From: Lantana camara
Taxonomy: Eukaryota; Streptophyta; Magnoliopsida; Lamiales; Verbenaceae
Assembly (NCBI GenBank): GCA_037501455.1
Contig: CM074863.1
Coordinates: 57,641,501 to 57,705,500, forward strand
Direction: 5' to 3'
DNA: 64,000 nucleotides
The notes below the pieces were generated by a model. The model saw only the letters and a list, made by a program, of their open reading frames with translations. It was not told the DNA's origin and did no database searches. Position numbers and translations under genes: made by a program. This document shows positions 33,200-45,575 of the stretch, piece after piece (position 1 is the first letter of the stretch; each line of letters starts with the position of its first letter).

Positions 33200-34426
33200 T
33201 GTGACACCCCGACTTTTCGGATGTCCAGGTATATCTTTAAGAGTTAGCTAAGTGCGCTTTTAAAATATTTATTTATGAATTTATGTGCTTATTATAATTT
33301 TTGTATACTATATTTGATTTATATGAATTATTTGTTAAGTGTTTTATTTAAAATTTTGAATGTTTAGCCCCGCTTTAATTCGTTAGACCTCGTACTTGTT
33401 TCCAATTTTTTTGTAACAACTTGCTATGCATGAATTATATGATTTATAAACTTGTTTAAATGCTAGTTTTACATTTTAGAACTAGTTTGTTGTGTTCTTT
33501 GACCTTTTATTTATTTTGGGGACTCGAGGGCCTAACGGAGTTTTAGTGCACCTCGTGTTCTGGAGGCCATAACTTGAGATTAGGAATTCGGATTCGAATT
33601 CCGGAAGTGGCGCTAGACTCGTAACAAAGATATAGTGCTAAGGAACCTAACCTTTTATTTTTCTAAGCCTGTTTGATCCCCCGTATTTTACCCGAACCGA
33701 GCTGCACGAGTAGATTCGCCACCTTGGAGTATTTTTGACATAAGTAATTCATTTCTTAACCAAATCACTTTATTCTTGAGCCAAATTAACCCTAGTTAAA
33801 CCCTTTAACCATCCCTTAACCTCTAATTTCGAAATCAGACCTAGGGAGAGAGAAAGAAGCAGCTGAACGAGAGAGAAATGGGGAAAAAGAAATCTGCACT
33901 TCTTACCTTGCATTTTCAAGATCAATACTCCATCATTTTGCCTCAAATTTGAAAGGTAAGTCTATAGTTTTATTCTCTATCTTCTCCTCTTTCTTTTAAG
34001 TGTCTTTTTACTGAATTTCATGGAGGTTTAAGCATGAGATGATTCTTATGATGAATAGTTAGGTTTTAGCTTGAATTCTTAATCCATGGCTACTGTTTGG
34101 TTTTGTTTGATTTGAGGCATGAAATGTGATCAAATTTTCTGCAATTATAAGTAAATGAACTTTAACTTGATGTACATGAAGTGTATGAGTCTCCTTCATT
34201 TTGTACAGTTGAAAGCTTGAAGGTTTTATGAACTTTGTTGAGCTCAATTCTTGTCGATGATGTGTATATGTTTTGTGGGTTGTTACTGCGTGTTTTGTTG
34301 CTTCCTTAGCTATTGTTTGCTGCTGTTTTTGTTGCTCTGCTACTGCTGCTACTTTGCCCTACTGTTGTTGCCTGAGAAGAAGCAAAATCAGAGCTGCAAC
34401 TGCTGTTGTTCATTGCCCCTGTTGTA

Positions 34427-34552
34427 ATCTCTCCGGGCGGGGAGATTTTGTAATGGTTGTGTCCCCGGGTGGGGACCCCTTGTGCAGTAGCTTCTGCATT
34501 CCTTCTACCCGGCCAGGGACCTTTGTGTGCATTTTTTTCCCCGGGCGGAGGC
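34427..34552. repeat. Four CCCCGGG-type palindromes in LTR B
   Basis: ATCTCTCCGGGCGGGGAGAT (34427-34446), GTCCCCGGGTGGGGAC (34461-34476), TACCCGGCCAGGGA (34506-34519) and TTCCCCGGGCGGAGG (34537-34551). The core is a TCCCCGGGYGGGGA inverted repeat, 1.23-1.35 kb from the LTR start. Confidence 0.85.
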
Positions 34553-35174
34553 CTTCTTGTTTGAGGGTTGTCGTGCTGTATGGATTTTGATCTTGTTGTG
34601 TATGTTGTAATGCATGTGTGCTTGTGTGTGTTACGTGAATGTGTTTGTATATATGTAATATATATGTTGTTTGAATCTCATTTATATATATATATGTGTA
34701 CACATATTATTACGTACATGACTACTTGTATATAAATTATATATATTTATATAGAATATTGTAATTGTATGCAGGTGTGTGCATGTATATATGTTATAAC
34801 TTTTGTGATGATGATGAAATAAGGCATTTCATACATCTACGTGTTCTTTATATTCCTTAATTGATGCCATGCACCTACTTTGTAATGTTTGTTCCATAAT
34901 TTAATTATCCGATATGCCTAAGCGTGAGCTTATATGAAGTGCATTGCATCATTTGCATCCATACCCATTTGCCGAACGTTTCTTTGGTTTATTTTGAGTC
35001 TTAGTATTGTCTCCTATGTTTAGGTGGTCCGAGTGGAGTAGCTCGTTGGTGTGGAGCCGCTCCGTAGGTGTGCTTTAAACCTGTTCGCTCGGTTTGTTCG
35101 TTGAGGTGAGGTTTCTTTCTTTTAGTTATTATGGCCTACAACCCTAAATGTGTTTTAAGTCCGCATGTGACCTA

Positions 35175-35175
35175 C

Positions 35176-35216
<41 letters not shown>
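35175..35216. repeat. (AT)n microsatellite in LTR B
   Basis: About 20 TA units; likely slippage product. Confidence 0.9.
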
Positions 35217-35218
<2 letters not shown>

Positions 35219-35927
35219 GATACGTGTTTGTTATGTATTTTGTGGGAATTGGCCCGTTTGTTATGAAACCCCTTTTAAAATGCTTTTGTATATAAACGAA
35301 GATAGGTTTTCGTTTATTTGTTTTAAAAAAAAGGGTTAGTGTGTGATATGAATTTGGATACGTAGCGAGGTTTGACTTTGAAAGATAAGTCTTTTATATG
35401 AATCCCTGAGTTTGAGTTTAAATCTGGGGCCTAGAGATGTGAGTAAGGGAGACCCGGGACGACCATGGGGTCGCCGGTTATAACACCTGTGCACATTCTC
35501 CTGTTGGATAGGAGCAACTCGGATCCCACTAGGACGTTTGGTGGGGGATGGAATCCTCGGGTATGAGCGTCATGAAACTCACGACCCATACTTAAAGTTT
35601 GGATAGTTAGGGTATGCACAACCCTTGTATCACTCGTTGTTAGGAAAGGTACGTTTGATTTGGTTTTCGTTTGAATTTGAATATAAGTTTGAAATTGGTA
35701 CGAATGAGGTTGGTCGGAGAACTCGTACTCGCCGAGTTAGTTTGAATTTGATTCGTGAAACGGGAGTGGACTTCTAGTTATTAAAATTGGTGGATTTTGG
35801 CATTCGGCCTAACTTTTCTTCTATATATAGTATCACGGGATCAAAATGCTTTGGATTGCAAAAACCACGCCCCAGTTCATGAATATTATGACTTTGAATA
35901 TGCTCTGCCTCTATGTATATGTACGTG

Positions 35928-36680
35928 TGATGTGAATCATGAAGAACCGTGGCCATATCTTGTCCCAGATAAAGAACTGGACCGATCCACAGCTCAAGAA
36001 GATAGCAAACAAAAGGAACAAAGTTATGGTGGTCCAATTACAAGAGGTCGGGCCAAAATTATCCAAGAGGAAGTTGGGAATCACTTAAACCAATTTGCTC
36101 AAACTGGACTCCAACCTTCAAGATGGGCTGTTGAACCAAATTCAGAATACTTCAATGTTTTTATGTCCAATTTCTAAAGTCCAAAGTGTGGAAATGATGT
36201 AATTCGGCCCTAAGCCTATTATAGTATTATTTGGGCCTTTATTTTATCATTATTTGGCTGCATATTAGTTTATTTAAGCCCACTTTTGTAAGCCTTCATG
36301 GCAAGTGGCGGGAATAGCTTGTGTCCTTTAGTATTCTAGTGTCTCTTAGGTTTCCATGCATGCATCTTTATATTCAGCATTGTAACTTGTTTTTCTTTCA
36401 ATCAAGAAGTAAAATTATTGAATTTTCATTCAAGTGAGATTTTCTCTCAAGTTCTTTGCTGAACGACATTAGGGTTTCAAACCCCTTTCCCGGATAACGT
36501 TATTTCTCGACTCCTTATAGTCGACGGGGTGCCTTACTTACAATCTGATAGTGTTAGTTCTTTGCTCAATATAGCAAACGGGTCACACTCCTCTTATTTT
36601 CAACCTTGAATTGGACGATCAGATTCAAGAACTCCAAGTATTGATATAGGGTCTCACGGCAAGTACGTGGGTTCGTATCA
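35928..36680 (+). mobile_element. 5' LTR of A'
   Basis: Its first 250 bases still encode the integrase tail (EPWPYLVPDKELDRSTAQED ... GPITRGRAK ... FNVFMSNF). The end GTTCGTATCA is followed by TTTGGTATCTAGAGCTTA (36681-36698), a PBS with a modified initiator-Met match. The leader to 37165 contains A-rich runs. Confidence 0.9.
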
Positions 36681-37165
36681 TTTGGTATCTAGAGCTTAGG
36701 TTTCCATCTAAGGTTACATATCCGTATCTTTTATCTTTTGTATAATTTCTTTTCATTATTGTTATATTGCTGCAAAAAATCAAAAAAGGTAAAAAAAAAG
36801 AAAAAAAAAGAAAAAGAGAGCAGCATTGTTTCAGTCATTTTCTTTCTAATCTCAACTCATAAGTCACGTTGATTTGTTTGTTTGTATCCTTTATAGTTGT
36901 AATTGTTCGTTGGTGTCAATTTTCGAACCCTTATTGATTCATTCATCTTAAGGGATTATTTGGTTGAGGGATCTGAAATTTCTTGTGTCTTTCTTCAAGA
37001 ATTGAGAGAAAAGAGTGGTAAAAGGCTTGAGTTGTGAGCACAAAAGAGGGAAAAAGCCATATTTTTGAGTGATACACGAGCGTGAGTGACTCTAAACGAG
37101 GGCAAACTCGTGAGGGAGTGTTGTGAGGTAATTTTGACTAACGATTTTGCTTGCAGGTTTAAAAC

Positions 37166-38210
37166 ATGACGGAAGAACGAAATGAACAACCTCCAATGGA
37201 CGTTAACTTTGTCCTCCGTGCAATGCAACAACAATTTGATAGGGTGAACGTACAATTTGGTGAGATCCGGGATCGATTGGATCAAAATGATGAACGGGTG
37301 ACTGAATTACAACAAAATGCTCTCCCGGCTAGGAGACCAAACCGACGACCAGCCGATTTGGGTATCAATCCTCGTGATGGATTTGATGATGAGGAAGATG
37401 GCTTGGATTCATCAAATGCCTCTTCAAGGAGAGATCATAGACGTCCAAGATACCAACAACCACGAAGAGGAAGAGGTGTAATTGACAATAACCAGGGATC
37501 TATCAAGCTTTCTATTCCTTCCTTCAAAGGACAAAATGACCCGGAAGCTTACATTGAATGCGAACGAAAGGTGGAGTTAATTTATGACTGCCATAACTAT
37601 TCGGAAGGGAAAAAGGTAAAACTTGCAACCGTATCCTTTACGGACTATGCTATTGTATGGTGGGATCAAGTGGTGGTAAGTAGACGAAGAAGTGGTGAGT
37701 ACCCTATTGAAACGTGGGGTGAGATGAAGGTGGTTATGAGGAAGATGTTCGTACCTCCTCACTACTATCGAGACCTACACCTTAAGTTGTAAAGTTTGAG
37801 GCAAGGGTTCAAAACGGTAGAGGAATACTACAAAGAAATGGAGATGGCAATGATTCGAGCAAATATTGACGAGGATCATGAGGCAACCATGGCTCGGTTC
37901 ATATGTGGTCTCAACCGAGAGATCGCCAATGTAGTGGAACTTCATCACTATGTTGAACTTGAGGAAGTGGTCCATATGGTTATCAAGGTGGAGAGACAAT
38001 TTAAGAAAGGACGGACTATGGTTAAGCGTGATTATTGAAATACCTCTAAACAAAAGTGGAATTCTTCTCCAAAAACAGTCGAAAAGCCTTCAAAACCAAA
38101 GGAGGATCCACCTACAACAAAGGGTTTGTTTGAGAAAGGTAACACCTCTACACATCGTAATCGTGATATTAAATGCTTTAAATGTTAAGGAGCAGGTCAT
38201 ATAATGTCGC
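37166..38210 (+). pseudogene. A' gag with three stops
   Basis: Starts MTEERNEQPPMDVNFVLRAM at ATG 37166. A coiled-coil-like stretch, an arginine-rich segment (RRPNRRPADLG, RRDHRRPRYQQPRRGRG), then the Gag core (FKGQNDPEAYIECERKVELI, WWDQVVVSRRRSGEYPIETW). Stops: TAA 37790-37792 (Gln in element A), TGA 38036-38038 (Ser in element A) and TAA at about 38186 inside the zinc knuckle CFKC-stop-GAGHIMSQC. All are in one frame. Confidence 0.9.
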
Positions 38211-41200
38211 AATGTCCAAACAAAAGTGCCATGATCTTGTTAGACAATGGAGAACTTGAAACCGAAAGTGAGGGTGATAATGGAGGCCTTGAAACATCGG
38301 ATGAGGCATGTGATGTTGAGTATGTGGTTGTGGGGCAAAGTTTGGTGGTTCTAAGAGCTTTGCACATCCAAGCTCTTGAGGACAAAGATGAACAACAAAG
38401 GGAAAACATGTTTTACACACGGTGTCATGTTAAGGAGTGAGTGTGTGGGCTGATCATTGACAGCGGGAGTTGCGTGAACGTGGCTAGTAAATTGATGGTG
38501 GAAAGGCTCGACCTTAAAACCTTGAAGCACCCGAGACCTTATAAGCTCCAATGGCTGAATGAACATAGTGAAATGAAGGTAACAAAACAAGTTCTTATCT
38601 CCTTTTCAATTGGCAAATACATGGATGAGGTTCTTTGTGATGTCGTACCAATGCAAGCTGGCCATATATTGCTTGGAAGACCATGGTAATTTCATAGACG
38701 AACTGTGCATGATGGCTTCAAGAATCGATATAGTTTTACCAAAGATGGGCTAAACATCACCTTGGCACCTTTACCACCAAGCCAAGTGTATGAAGAACAG
38801 TGCCAAATTAAGAAATCCATTTCAGCTTCTTCAAAACAAAGTGATTCTAATAGTGAGAGAGAATGTGAAAAAGATAAAGAGAAGGAAAAAGAAAAAGAGT
38901 GTAACAGAAAAGAAGAAGAAGAAAAGAAACTAGTTGAAAAGAAAGAAAGAAAAAAAGTGAGTTTCTTTATAAAAGAAAAAGAGATTGAGGGGGTGATAAA
39001 AAAGGAAAAGCTTGTGATGATGATGATGTATAAAAACATATTTCTTTCATCTAATGAAACCCCTCCCTTGCCTAGTGTTGTTTCTTCTCTCTTGCAGGAG
39101 TTTGAGGATGTATTCCCGGAGGAAATTCCACCCGGTTTACCTCCTATACGAGGAATAGAACACCAAATCGACCTTATCCCCGGGGCTGCCATCCCAAACC
39201 GACCAGCTTACCGAATCACCCCTCAAGAGACAAAAGAGCTTCAAAAACAAGTTGAAGAGTTGCTTGCAAAGGGATATGTGCGTGATAGCATGAGTCCATA
39301 TGCTATTCCGGTTCTTTTGGTGCCTAAAAAGGATGGTAGTTAGCGAATGTGCGTGGATTGTAGGGCTGTCAACAAGATCACGGTAAAGTATCGTTATCCC
39401 ATACCTCGCCTTGATGATATGATTGATGAATTGCATGGTTCTACAATCTTCACTAAAATTGATTTGAAAAGTGGCTATCACCAAATAAGAATGCAAGAAG
39501 GTGATGAATGGAAAACAACTTTTAAAACTAAGCATGGATTGTATGAGTAGTTAGTAATGCCTTTTGGCTTAACTGACGCACCTAGTACCTTCATGAGATT
39601 GATGAATCATGTATTGCGTGTTTATATTGGTAAATTCGTAGTGGTTTACTTTGATGATATACTGATCTTTAGCCGTAATTTGCATGAACATATTGAGCAT
39701 TTGAGGTTAGTACTTGAGGTACTAAGGCATGAAAAGTTATATGCTAATCTTAAGAAGTGTAGCTTTTGCATGGATAGAGTCGTGTTCCTTGGATTTGTTG
39801 TGAGTGCAGGTGGTATAGAGGTAGATGAAGAAAAGGTTAAGGCAATCAAAGAGTGGCCTACACCCAAGACTGTCACGGAAGTAAAGAGTTTTCATGGTTT
39901 AGCCGGGTTCTATAGCAGATTCGTGCCCAATTTCAGCACCATAGCTGCCCCCTTAACGGAAATCATCAAGAAAAGCGTGGGATTTAAGTGGGGAGAAGCT
40001 CAAGAAATGGCATTCCAAACATTGAAAACAAAGCTAAGTTCAGCTCCTCTTTTACTTTTACCGGATTTTTCTAAAGCCTTTGAAATCGAATGTGATGCTT
40101 CGGGTGTTGGTATAGGTGTTGTGCTCATGCAAGAGAAGAAACCAATTGCATAGTTTATTGAGAAACTCAATGGGGCTGCATTGAACTACTCTACTTATGA
40201 CAAGGAGCTTTGTGCCTTAATTAGGGCCTTAGAGACGTGGCAGCATTACTCGTGGTCGAAAGAGTTCATCATTCATATGGATCACGAGTCATTAAAACAT
40301 TTGAAGGGGCAAGGAAGTTCGAACCGAAGGCATGCTCGCTGGGTTGAATTTATAGAGATGTTTCCTTATGTGATTCAGTACAAGCAAGGTAAGGATAATG
40401 TTGTTGTTGATGCCTTATCACGAAGGTACGTTCTTCTCTCTACCTTCAGTGCTAAAATCATGGGATTTGATCATATTAAGGAACTATACTTGAGTGATTC
40501 TGATTTTACTGAAATATTTGCATCTTGTGAACAAAAGCCTTGTGATAAATTTTATGTTCAAGATGGTTATTTGTTTAGAGAAAACATGCTATGCATTCCA
40601 AATTGTTCTTTGCGTCAGTTGCTGATCCGTGAGTCTCATGGGGGAGGATTAATGGGACATTTTGGTGTTTTAAAAACTTTGAGCATACTTAAGGAACATT
40701 CTTTTGGCCTCATATGAAACGGGATGTTGAACGGACTTGTCATGTATGCGTAACTTGTATAAAGGCTAAACCACGAGTTAAACCTCACGGCCTTTACACA
40801 CCCTTGCCTGTTCCAACGCATCCGTGGACTGATATTTCCATGGATTTTGTGCTAGGAATGCCAAGAACACAAAATGGAAAGGATTCAATTTTTGTTGTTC
40901 TTGATCGATTTTCTAAAATGGCACATTTCATTCCTTGTAATAAAACTGATGATGCAACACATGTGGCTGGATTATTCTTTCGGGAAGTAGTAAGACTTCA
41001 TGGAATCCCAAAATCAATTGTAAGTGATCGAGATGTGAAGTTTTTAAGTCAGTTCTGGCGAGTATTGTGGGGAAAATTGGGAACAAAACTGTTATTTTCC
41101 ACCACTTGTCATCCTCGAACGGATGGACAAACGAAAGTAGTGAATCGAACCATGGGAACTCTTTCAAGAGCTGTGTTTAAAACATATTCAAAGAATTAGG

Positions 41201-41953
41201 TTGAGTGTATTCCATTTGTTGAATTTGCATATAACCATTCAATACATTCTTCTACTTATTTCTCACCCTTTGAGCTTGTTTATGGGTTTCCCTTAACTCC
41301 TTTAGATTTGCTTCCTTTACCTATGAATGAACTTGTAACCTTAGATGGCAAGGAGAAAGCTGAACTTGTGAAGAAAATATATGAGGAAGCTCGGCTTCAC
41401 ATTCTCAAAAGAAACAACCAAGCTATGATTCAAGCCAACAAGGGATAAAAGAAAGTTGTTTTAAAGGAAGGAGACTTCGTTTGGGTTCACTTTAGGAAAG
41501 AGAGATTCAATCATCAGCGAAAGTTCAAACTTGACCCACAGGGGGACGGACCATTCAAAGTGTTGAAAAGGATCAATGACAATGCTTACAAAATTGATCT
41601 CCCGGATAAGTATAGTGTAAGTTCCATCTTTAATGTTGCTGATTTATCTCCCTTTCATGCAGATTCAGATTCGGGGACAAATCCTTTTCAAAAAGGGGCG
41701 GAATGATGTGAATCATGATGAACCGCGGCCATATCTTGTCCCAAATAAAGAACTGGACCAATCCACAGCTCAAGAAGATAGCAAACAAAAGGAACAAAGT
41801 TATGGTGGTCCAATTACAAGAGCTCGGGCCAAAATTATCCAAGAGGAAGTTGGAAATCTCTTAAACCAATTTGCTCAAACTGGACTCCAACCTTCAAGAT
41901 GCGCTGCTGAACCAAATTCAGAATACTTCAATGTTTTTATGACCAATTCCTAA
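38211..41953 (+). pseudogene. A' pol (PR, RT, RNase H, INT) reading into the 3' LTR
   Basis: Protease LIIDSGSCVNVAS (near 38450), lysine/glutamate-rich linker, RT ([10 protein letters not shown] near 39650), RNase H ([23 protein letters not shown]), integrase ([12 protein letters not shown]...CVTC finger; [18 protein letters not shown]) and C-terminus GPITRARAK...FNVFMTNS ending at 41951. Stops lie at 38438 (Arg in A), 38686 (Gln in A), about 39341 (Trp in A), 39548 (Trp in A), 40151 (Tyr in A), 41197 (Trp in A) and 41446 (Arg in A), with one frameshift near 40705. The DDE glutamate is Lys (AAA, 41134-41136). Confidence 0.92.
41690..41703 (+). other. Polypurine tract of A'
   Basis: AAAAAGGGGCGGAA directly precedes the 3' LTR start at 41704, and here is part of the open pol frame. 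Confidence 0.85.
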
Positions 41954-42944
41954 AGTCCAAAGTATGGAAATGATGTAATTCGGCCCTAATCCTATTATAG
42001 TATTATTTGGGCCTTTATTTTATCATTATTTAGCTGCATATTAGTTTATTTAAGCCCACTTTTGTAAGCCTTCATGGTAAGTGGCGGGAATAGCTAGTGT
42101 CTCTTAGGTTTCCATGCTTGCATCTTTATATTCAGCATTGTAACTTGTTTTTCTTTCAATCAAGAAGTAAAATTATTGAATTTTCATTCAAGTGAGATTT
42201 TATCTCAAGTTCTTTGCTGAACGACATTAGGGTTTCAAACCCCTTTCCCGGATAACGTTATTTCTCGACTCCTTATAGTCGACGGGGTGCGTTACTTACG
42301 ATCTGATAGTGTTGGTTCTTTGCTCAATATAGCAAACGGGTCACACTCCTCTTATTTTCAACCTTGAATTGGACGATCAGATTCAAGAACTCCAAGTATT
42401 GATATAGGGTCTCACGGCAAGTACGTGGAGTTCGTATAAACGTGTGCTTGGGTTAGCCCCCTCACCAGTCTTTAGGACTGACCCTCGATATTGTTTCTTT
42501 TTTTTCCCCTTTGCTTTTGTGTTGCAGGTGCAGGGTTCGGTCTGAGCTAGGCGGCGGTTTCCTTTTGGGTCGTTCGAGTCGAGTTGTTCGAGTCTTTTGC
42601 ATACTGCATCATTATCTCATGCTTTGGTATTTTGGATATATGTATAATGTTATGTTTATGACCCGAACTTGGAATTTGTAAGCTTTTATTTGGCCCTGGA
42701 GTGGCGTTGCATGTATAACTTTTATTCCTTTAAGCATGTATGTTGATCTTATTGCTTCTGCGTGTGTTTTATTTTATTACGTATTCTGTATTAGGGTCTA
42801 GACCACCTAGCTTAGGTTTGAGTTTTTGTTTGTCTTCCATTCGCTATGGCTGGATGTGTGGGCGGAGTTTCCATTTCGTTACACTTGTCGGGCTATGGTG
42901 CGGGGGATGTGGTGCCCTTCGCTCCGGGGTGCTACATCTTAAAG

Positions 42945-42956
42945 TGGTATCAGAGG
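42945..42956 (+). other. Primer-binding site of element B
   Basis: TGGTATCAGAGG, one base from the initiator-Met consensus, eight bases after the LTR end at 42936. Confidence 0.88.
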
Positions 42957-43162
42957 TCCGGGTTGGAAAACCGGAGCTCTAGTGTCAGTTGGTTCTGTCT
43001 AGGTCGTTCGGCTTTGGATTATGTGTTTGTTTGCATTCATTTGCACCATTTATGTGATTATTTGTTATAAATTGATATTAATTGTATTAATTGTTCACAT
43101 GAACATGCACTTACTAACCGACATGCACCTATCTATTTATTGTAGTTGTTGAGATTTTCACT

Positions 43163-44170
43163 ATGTCAACGCGTCGACAACACTTTGGTCAACCTTCACA
43201 TCAACACCCTCATCCATCCTTCAATGCCGAGGAGTTCATGACCGCGATGCTTCAACACTTCCAACCTAATCAAGGACCATTTTCTTCTACAATGCAACCA
43301 ATGGATCCGATAACAACCCTATACCGGGAGTTTGGGACCTTCAACCCTTCCCACTTCCGAGGAGGCAGTGATATCGAGGCCGAGGAATGGCTCTCGAAGG
43401 TAGAAGGAATATTTCGAGTGTGGCCATGTGACCCTCAAAATATGGTTCGTCTTGTTACCCTACTTCTACAAGGGCAAGCAAAGTTATGGTGGTCAAGAGT
43501 TACTTAACAACTAGAAGTGACAAGCGAAGAATTGACTTGGAATGTGTTCGTTCGGGAATTCAGAAAGAGATATACGCCGGCCGTTCTACGAAATCGAAGA
43601 TTTGAAGAATTCCGCACACTTCAACAAGGAGACATGACGGTTATGGAATATATGCAGGAATATATGAAGTGTTCTACGAAAGGTTGGGTGCATACGTGCC
43701 ATATATCATAAATGATGATGGGATGAAGACTAATTACTTTATAGAAGGCCTTCAGACTGAATTTAGAAATGTTTTGATTACCAGAGATACGAGTACTTGG
43801 AACTAAGCCTTGAGAAACCACTACGGGTCGAAAATAGATGGATGGCAAGAAAGCGACATAAAGAAGAGGCATTGGAACAACCACTCGCATTAGGCTCATG
43901 TTCTAACTTGCAAGTGGAGCGGAGACCGTTTCGGCAGGGTATACAAACTCAGAAGAGAAGTAACAAGAAGTCTAAACCCCGGAAGACACCTTGATCAGAG
44001 AGAGAGTTCCAACCGTGCGCCCATTGCGCAGGGACCAATCATACTTACGAGGGACGTTGGATTCGGTTACGGAGATGTTACGCTTGCGGGTCTTCAGAGC
44101 ACAAGTTTCCTGAGTGTGACTGTACAAGGGCTAATAAACAAAGGAGACGTAACCAAAGGCTTCAAGTTGG
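43163..44170 (+). pseudogene. Element B gag
   Basis: Starts MSTRRQHFGQPSHQHPHPSF after an acceptor-like TTATTGTAG. Gag core: FRGGSDIEAEEWLSKVEGIF, LLLQGQAKLWWSRV, VFVREFRKRYTP. TAA at 43505-43507 is in frame; a frameshift occurs near 43665. Two zinc knuckles follow near 44020-44115: CAHCAGTNHTYEGR (last Cys now Arg) and CYACGSSEHKFPEC (intact). Tekay-type Gag, decayed. Confidence 0.85.
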
Positions 44171-44399
44171 GAATCGAATCGAACCCAAAAATTGAGGTAC
44201 TTGCATTCATGGCATCTCATTCATGCATATCTAATCTCGGGGAGACCCACTAGTTGGTTACTTTTTTGTTTCGTTGCTCTTTGGTGCTTGTTGTTGCCTG
44301 TGTTGTTATTTCCTTCGTGTGAACTCTCTTCTTGGAAGAGAGTTTGGTGAGCTCGAGTGCTCGGGTGACTTGTGAGTTGTGAGGGTCGAGTTTGTCGGT
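44171..44399 (+). mobile_element. Element B, decayed linker without recognisable domain
   Basis: Between the zinc knuckles and the protease remnant. The region that should hold the protease active site is not recognisable. No other feature seen. Confidence 0.5.
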
Positions 44400-44695
44400 G
44401 GGTTCATTTGAAGGCGCCTAGTGAGGTACGGAGCTACCTTAGGCGTGGGTTGGTTGTTCGGGCTCCGAGTTGAGTTGGTGTGTTGCTTTAGGAGGTCCGT
44501 TTTGGGCTCAACGATATTTTTGGGTAATAGATTGAAGGCTAGCCCGTTTGTATCCTTCTTGGAAGCGGTTGTTAATCCGGGACAGTGCGATGAGCTTTGT
44601 GGCTTACCTTTAGGTTAACTGAGGGATCAAGCCAAGCTCGAGGAGACAAAGATCGAAGTAAGACATTTTGATGTTTCCTTGAAAGTTGGGATTCT
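44400..44695 (+). pseudogene. Element B protease-end / pre-RT remnant
   Basis: The sequence follows the Tekay-like pol at 18980-19240: LKASPFVSFLEA (versus [12 protein letters not shown]) and then [13 protein letters not shown] codons. It stops at ATTCT (44691-44695), where the LTR of element A begins; no RT follows in this orientation. Confidence 0.75.
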
Positions 44696-45441
44696 TGATG
44701 TGAATCATGATGAACCGCGACCACAACTTGTCCCAAATGAAGAGTTGGTCTGATCCATAGATCAAGAAGATAACAAACAAAAGGAGCAAAGTTATGGTGG
44801 TCCAATTACACGAGCATGGGACAAAATGATCGAAGAAGAAGTTGGGAATATCTTAAACCAATTTGCTCAAGCTGGACTCCAACCTTCAAAATTGGTTGCC
44901 AAACCCAATCTTCAATACTTCAATGTTTTTCTGTCCAATTCTTAAAGTCCAATGTGTGGTATGATGTAATTCGGCCCTAAGTCTATTATAGTATTATTTG
45001 GGCCTTTATTTTGTCATTCTTTAGCTGCATATTAGTTTAATTAAGCCCACTTTTGTAAGCCTTCAAGGCAAGTGGCGGGAATAGCTTGTGTCCCTTAGTT
45101 TTCTAAGTGTCTCTTAGGTTTCCATGCATGCATCTTTATATTCAGCATTGTAACTTGTTCTTTTTAATCAAGAAGTCAATCATTGAATTTTCATTCAAGT
45201 GAGTTTTACTCTCAAGTTCTTGCTAAACGATACCGGAGTTTCAAACCTCCACCGGATAACGTTATTTTGGACTCCTTATAGTCGACAGGGTGCGTTACTT
45301 AAACTTTGATAGAGCTGGTTCTTTGCTCAATATAGCAAACGGGTCACACTCCTCTAATTCAACCTTGAAGTGGACAATCAGATTCTGAGAACTCCAAGTA
45401 TTGGTATTGGGTTTCACGGCAAGTACATGGAGTTCGTATCA
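44696..45441 (+). mobile_element. 5' LTR of element A, moved by inversion
   Basis: TGATGTGAATCATGATGAAC to AGTTCGTATCA (746 bp), followed by a PBS-like TTTTGTATCTACAGCTTA (45442-45459). It lies inside element B pol (5' flank ATTCT). The matching gag end and 3' LTR are on the minus strand at 30804 and 12621, so an inversion separates the two halves of one element. Confidence 0.88.
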
Positions 45442-45532
45442 TTTTGTATCTACAGCTTAGGTTTCCATCCAAGGTTACGTATCCGTATCATTTATCTTTT
45501 GTGTAATTTCTTTTCATTATTGTTATATTGCT

Positions 45533-45534
<2 letters not shown>

Positions 45535-45573
<39 letters not shown>
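45535..45573 (+). repeat. Poly-A tract in the A leader
   Basis: About 37 A in a row, replacing a shorter mixed A/G tract at the same place in A' (36774-36820). Slippage expansion inside the leader, not a 3' tail. Confidence 0.85.

Positions 45574-45575
<2 letters not shown>

Larger units (their letters stand above)
35928..42439 (+). mobile_element. Element A', near-complete CRM-like chromovirus (6.5 kb)
   Basis: Two LTRs, 35928-36680 (753 bp) and 41704-42439 (736 bp), starting TGATGTGAATCATGA and ending TTCGTATCA (the 3' copy ends TATAA, one change). TSD ACGTG lies at 35923-35927 and 42440-42444. Between them are PBS, gag, PR, RT, RNase H and INT, all with stops. The pol frame runs through the PPT into the 3' LTR. 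TGAT...ATCA ends, LTR-encoded integrase C-terminus and no chromodomain match the CRM (centromeric retrotransposon) lineage; I infer the lineage from these traits. Confidence 0.92.
33200..42936 (+). mobile_element. 5' LTR of element B, split by element A'
   Basis: Starts TGTGACACCCCGACTTTTCG at 33200 and ends CTCCGGGGTGCTACA at 42936, with PBS at 42945. Without the insertion (35928-42444) it is about 3.2 kb. It has donor-like AAG|GTAAGT (33956), four palindromes (34427-34552), acceptor-like ATGTTTAG (35033), donor-like GAG|GTGAGG (35106), (AT)n at 35175-35216 and acceptor-like GTGTTGCAG (42527). It interrupts LTR Z; the bases before it are TATCA. Confidence 0.85.

Noticed and set aside
34273..34590. 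105-codon cysteine-rich plus-strand frame as a secreted peptide
   Set aside because: Lies in LTR B over the palindrome array, with a GCTGCT/TGTTGC-rich stretch giving the Cys content; frame not kept in related LTRs.
45535..45573. Poly-A tract as the tail of a LINE or processed pseudogene
   Set aside because: It lies in the leader of element A, at the same place as an A-rich tract in A'.
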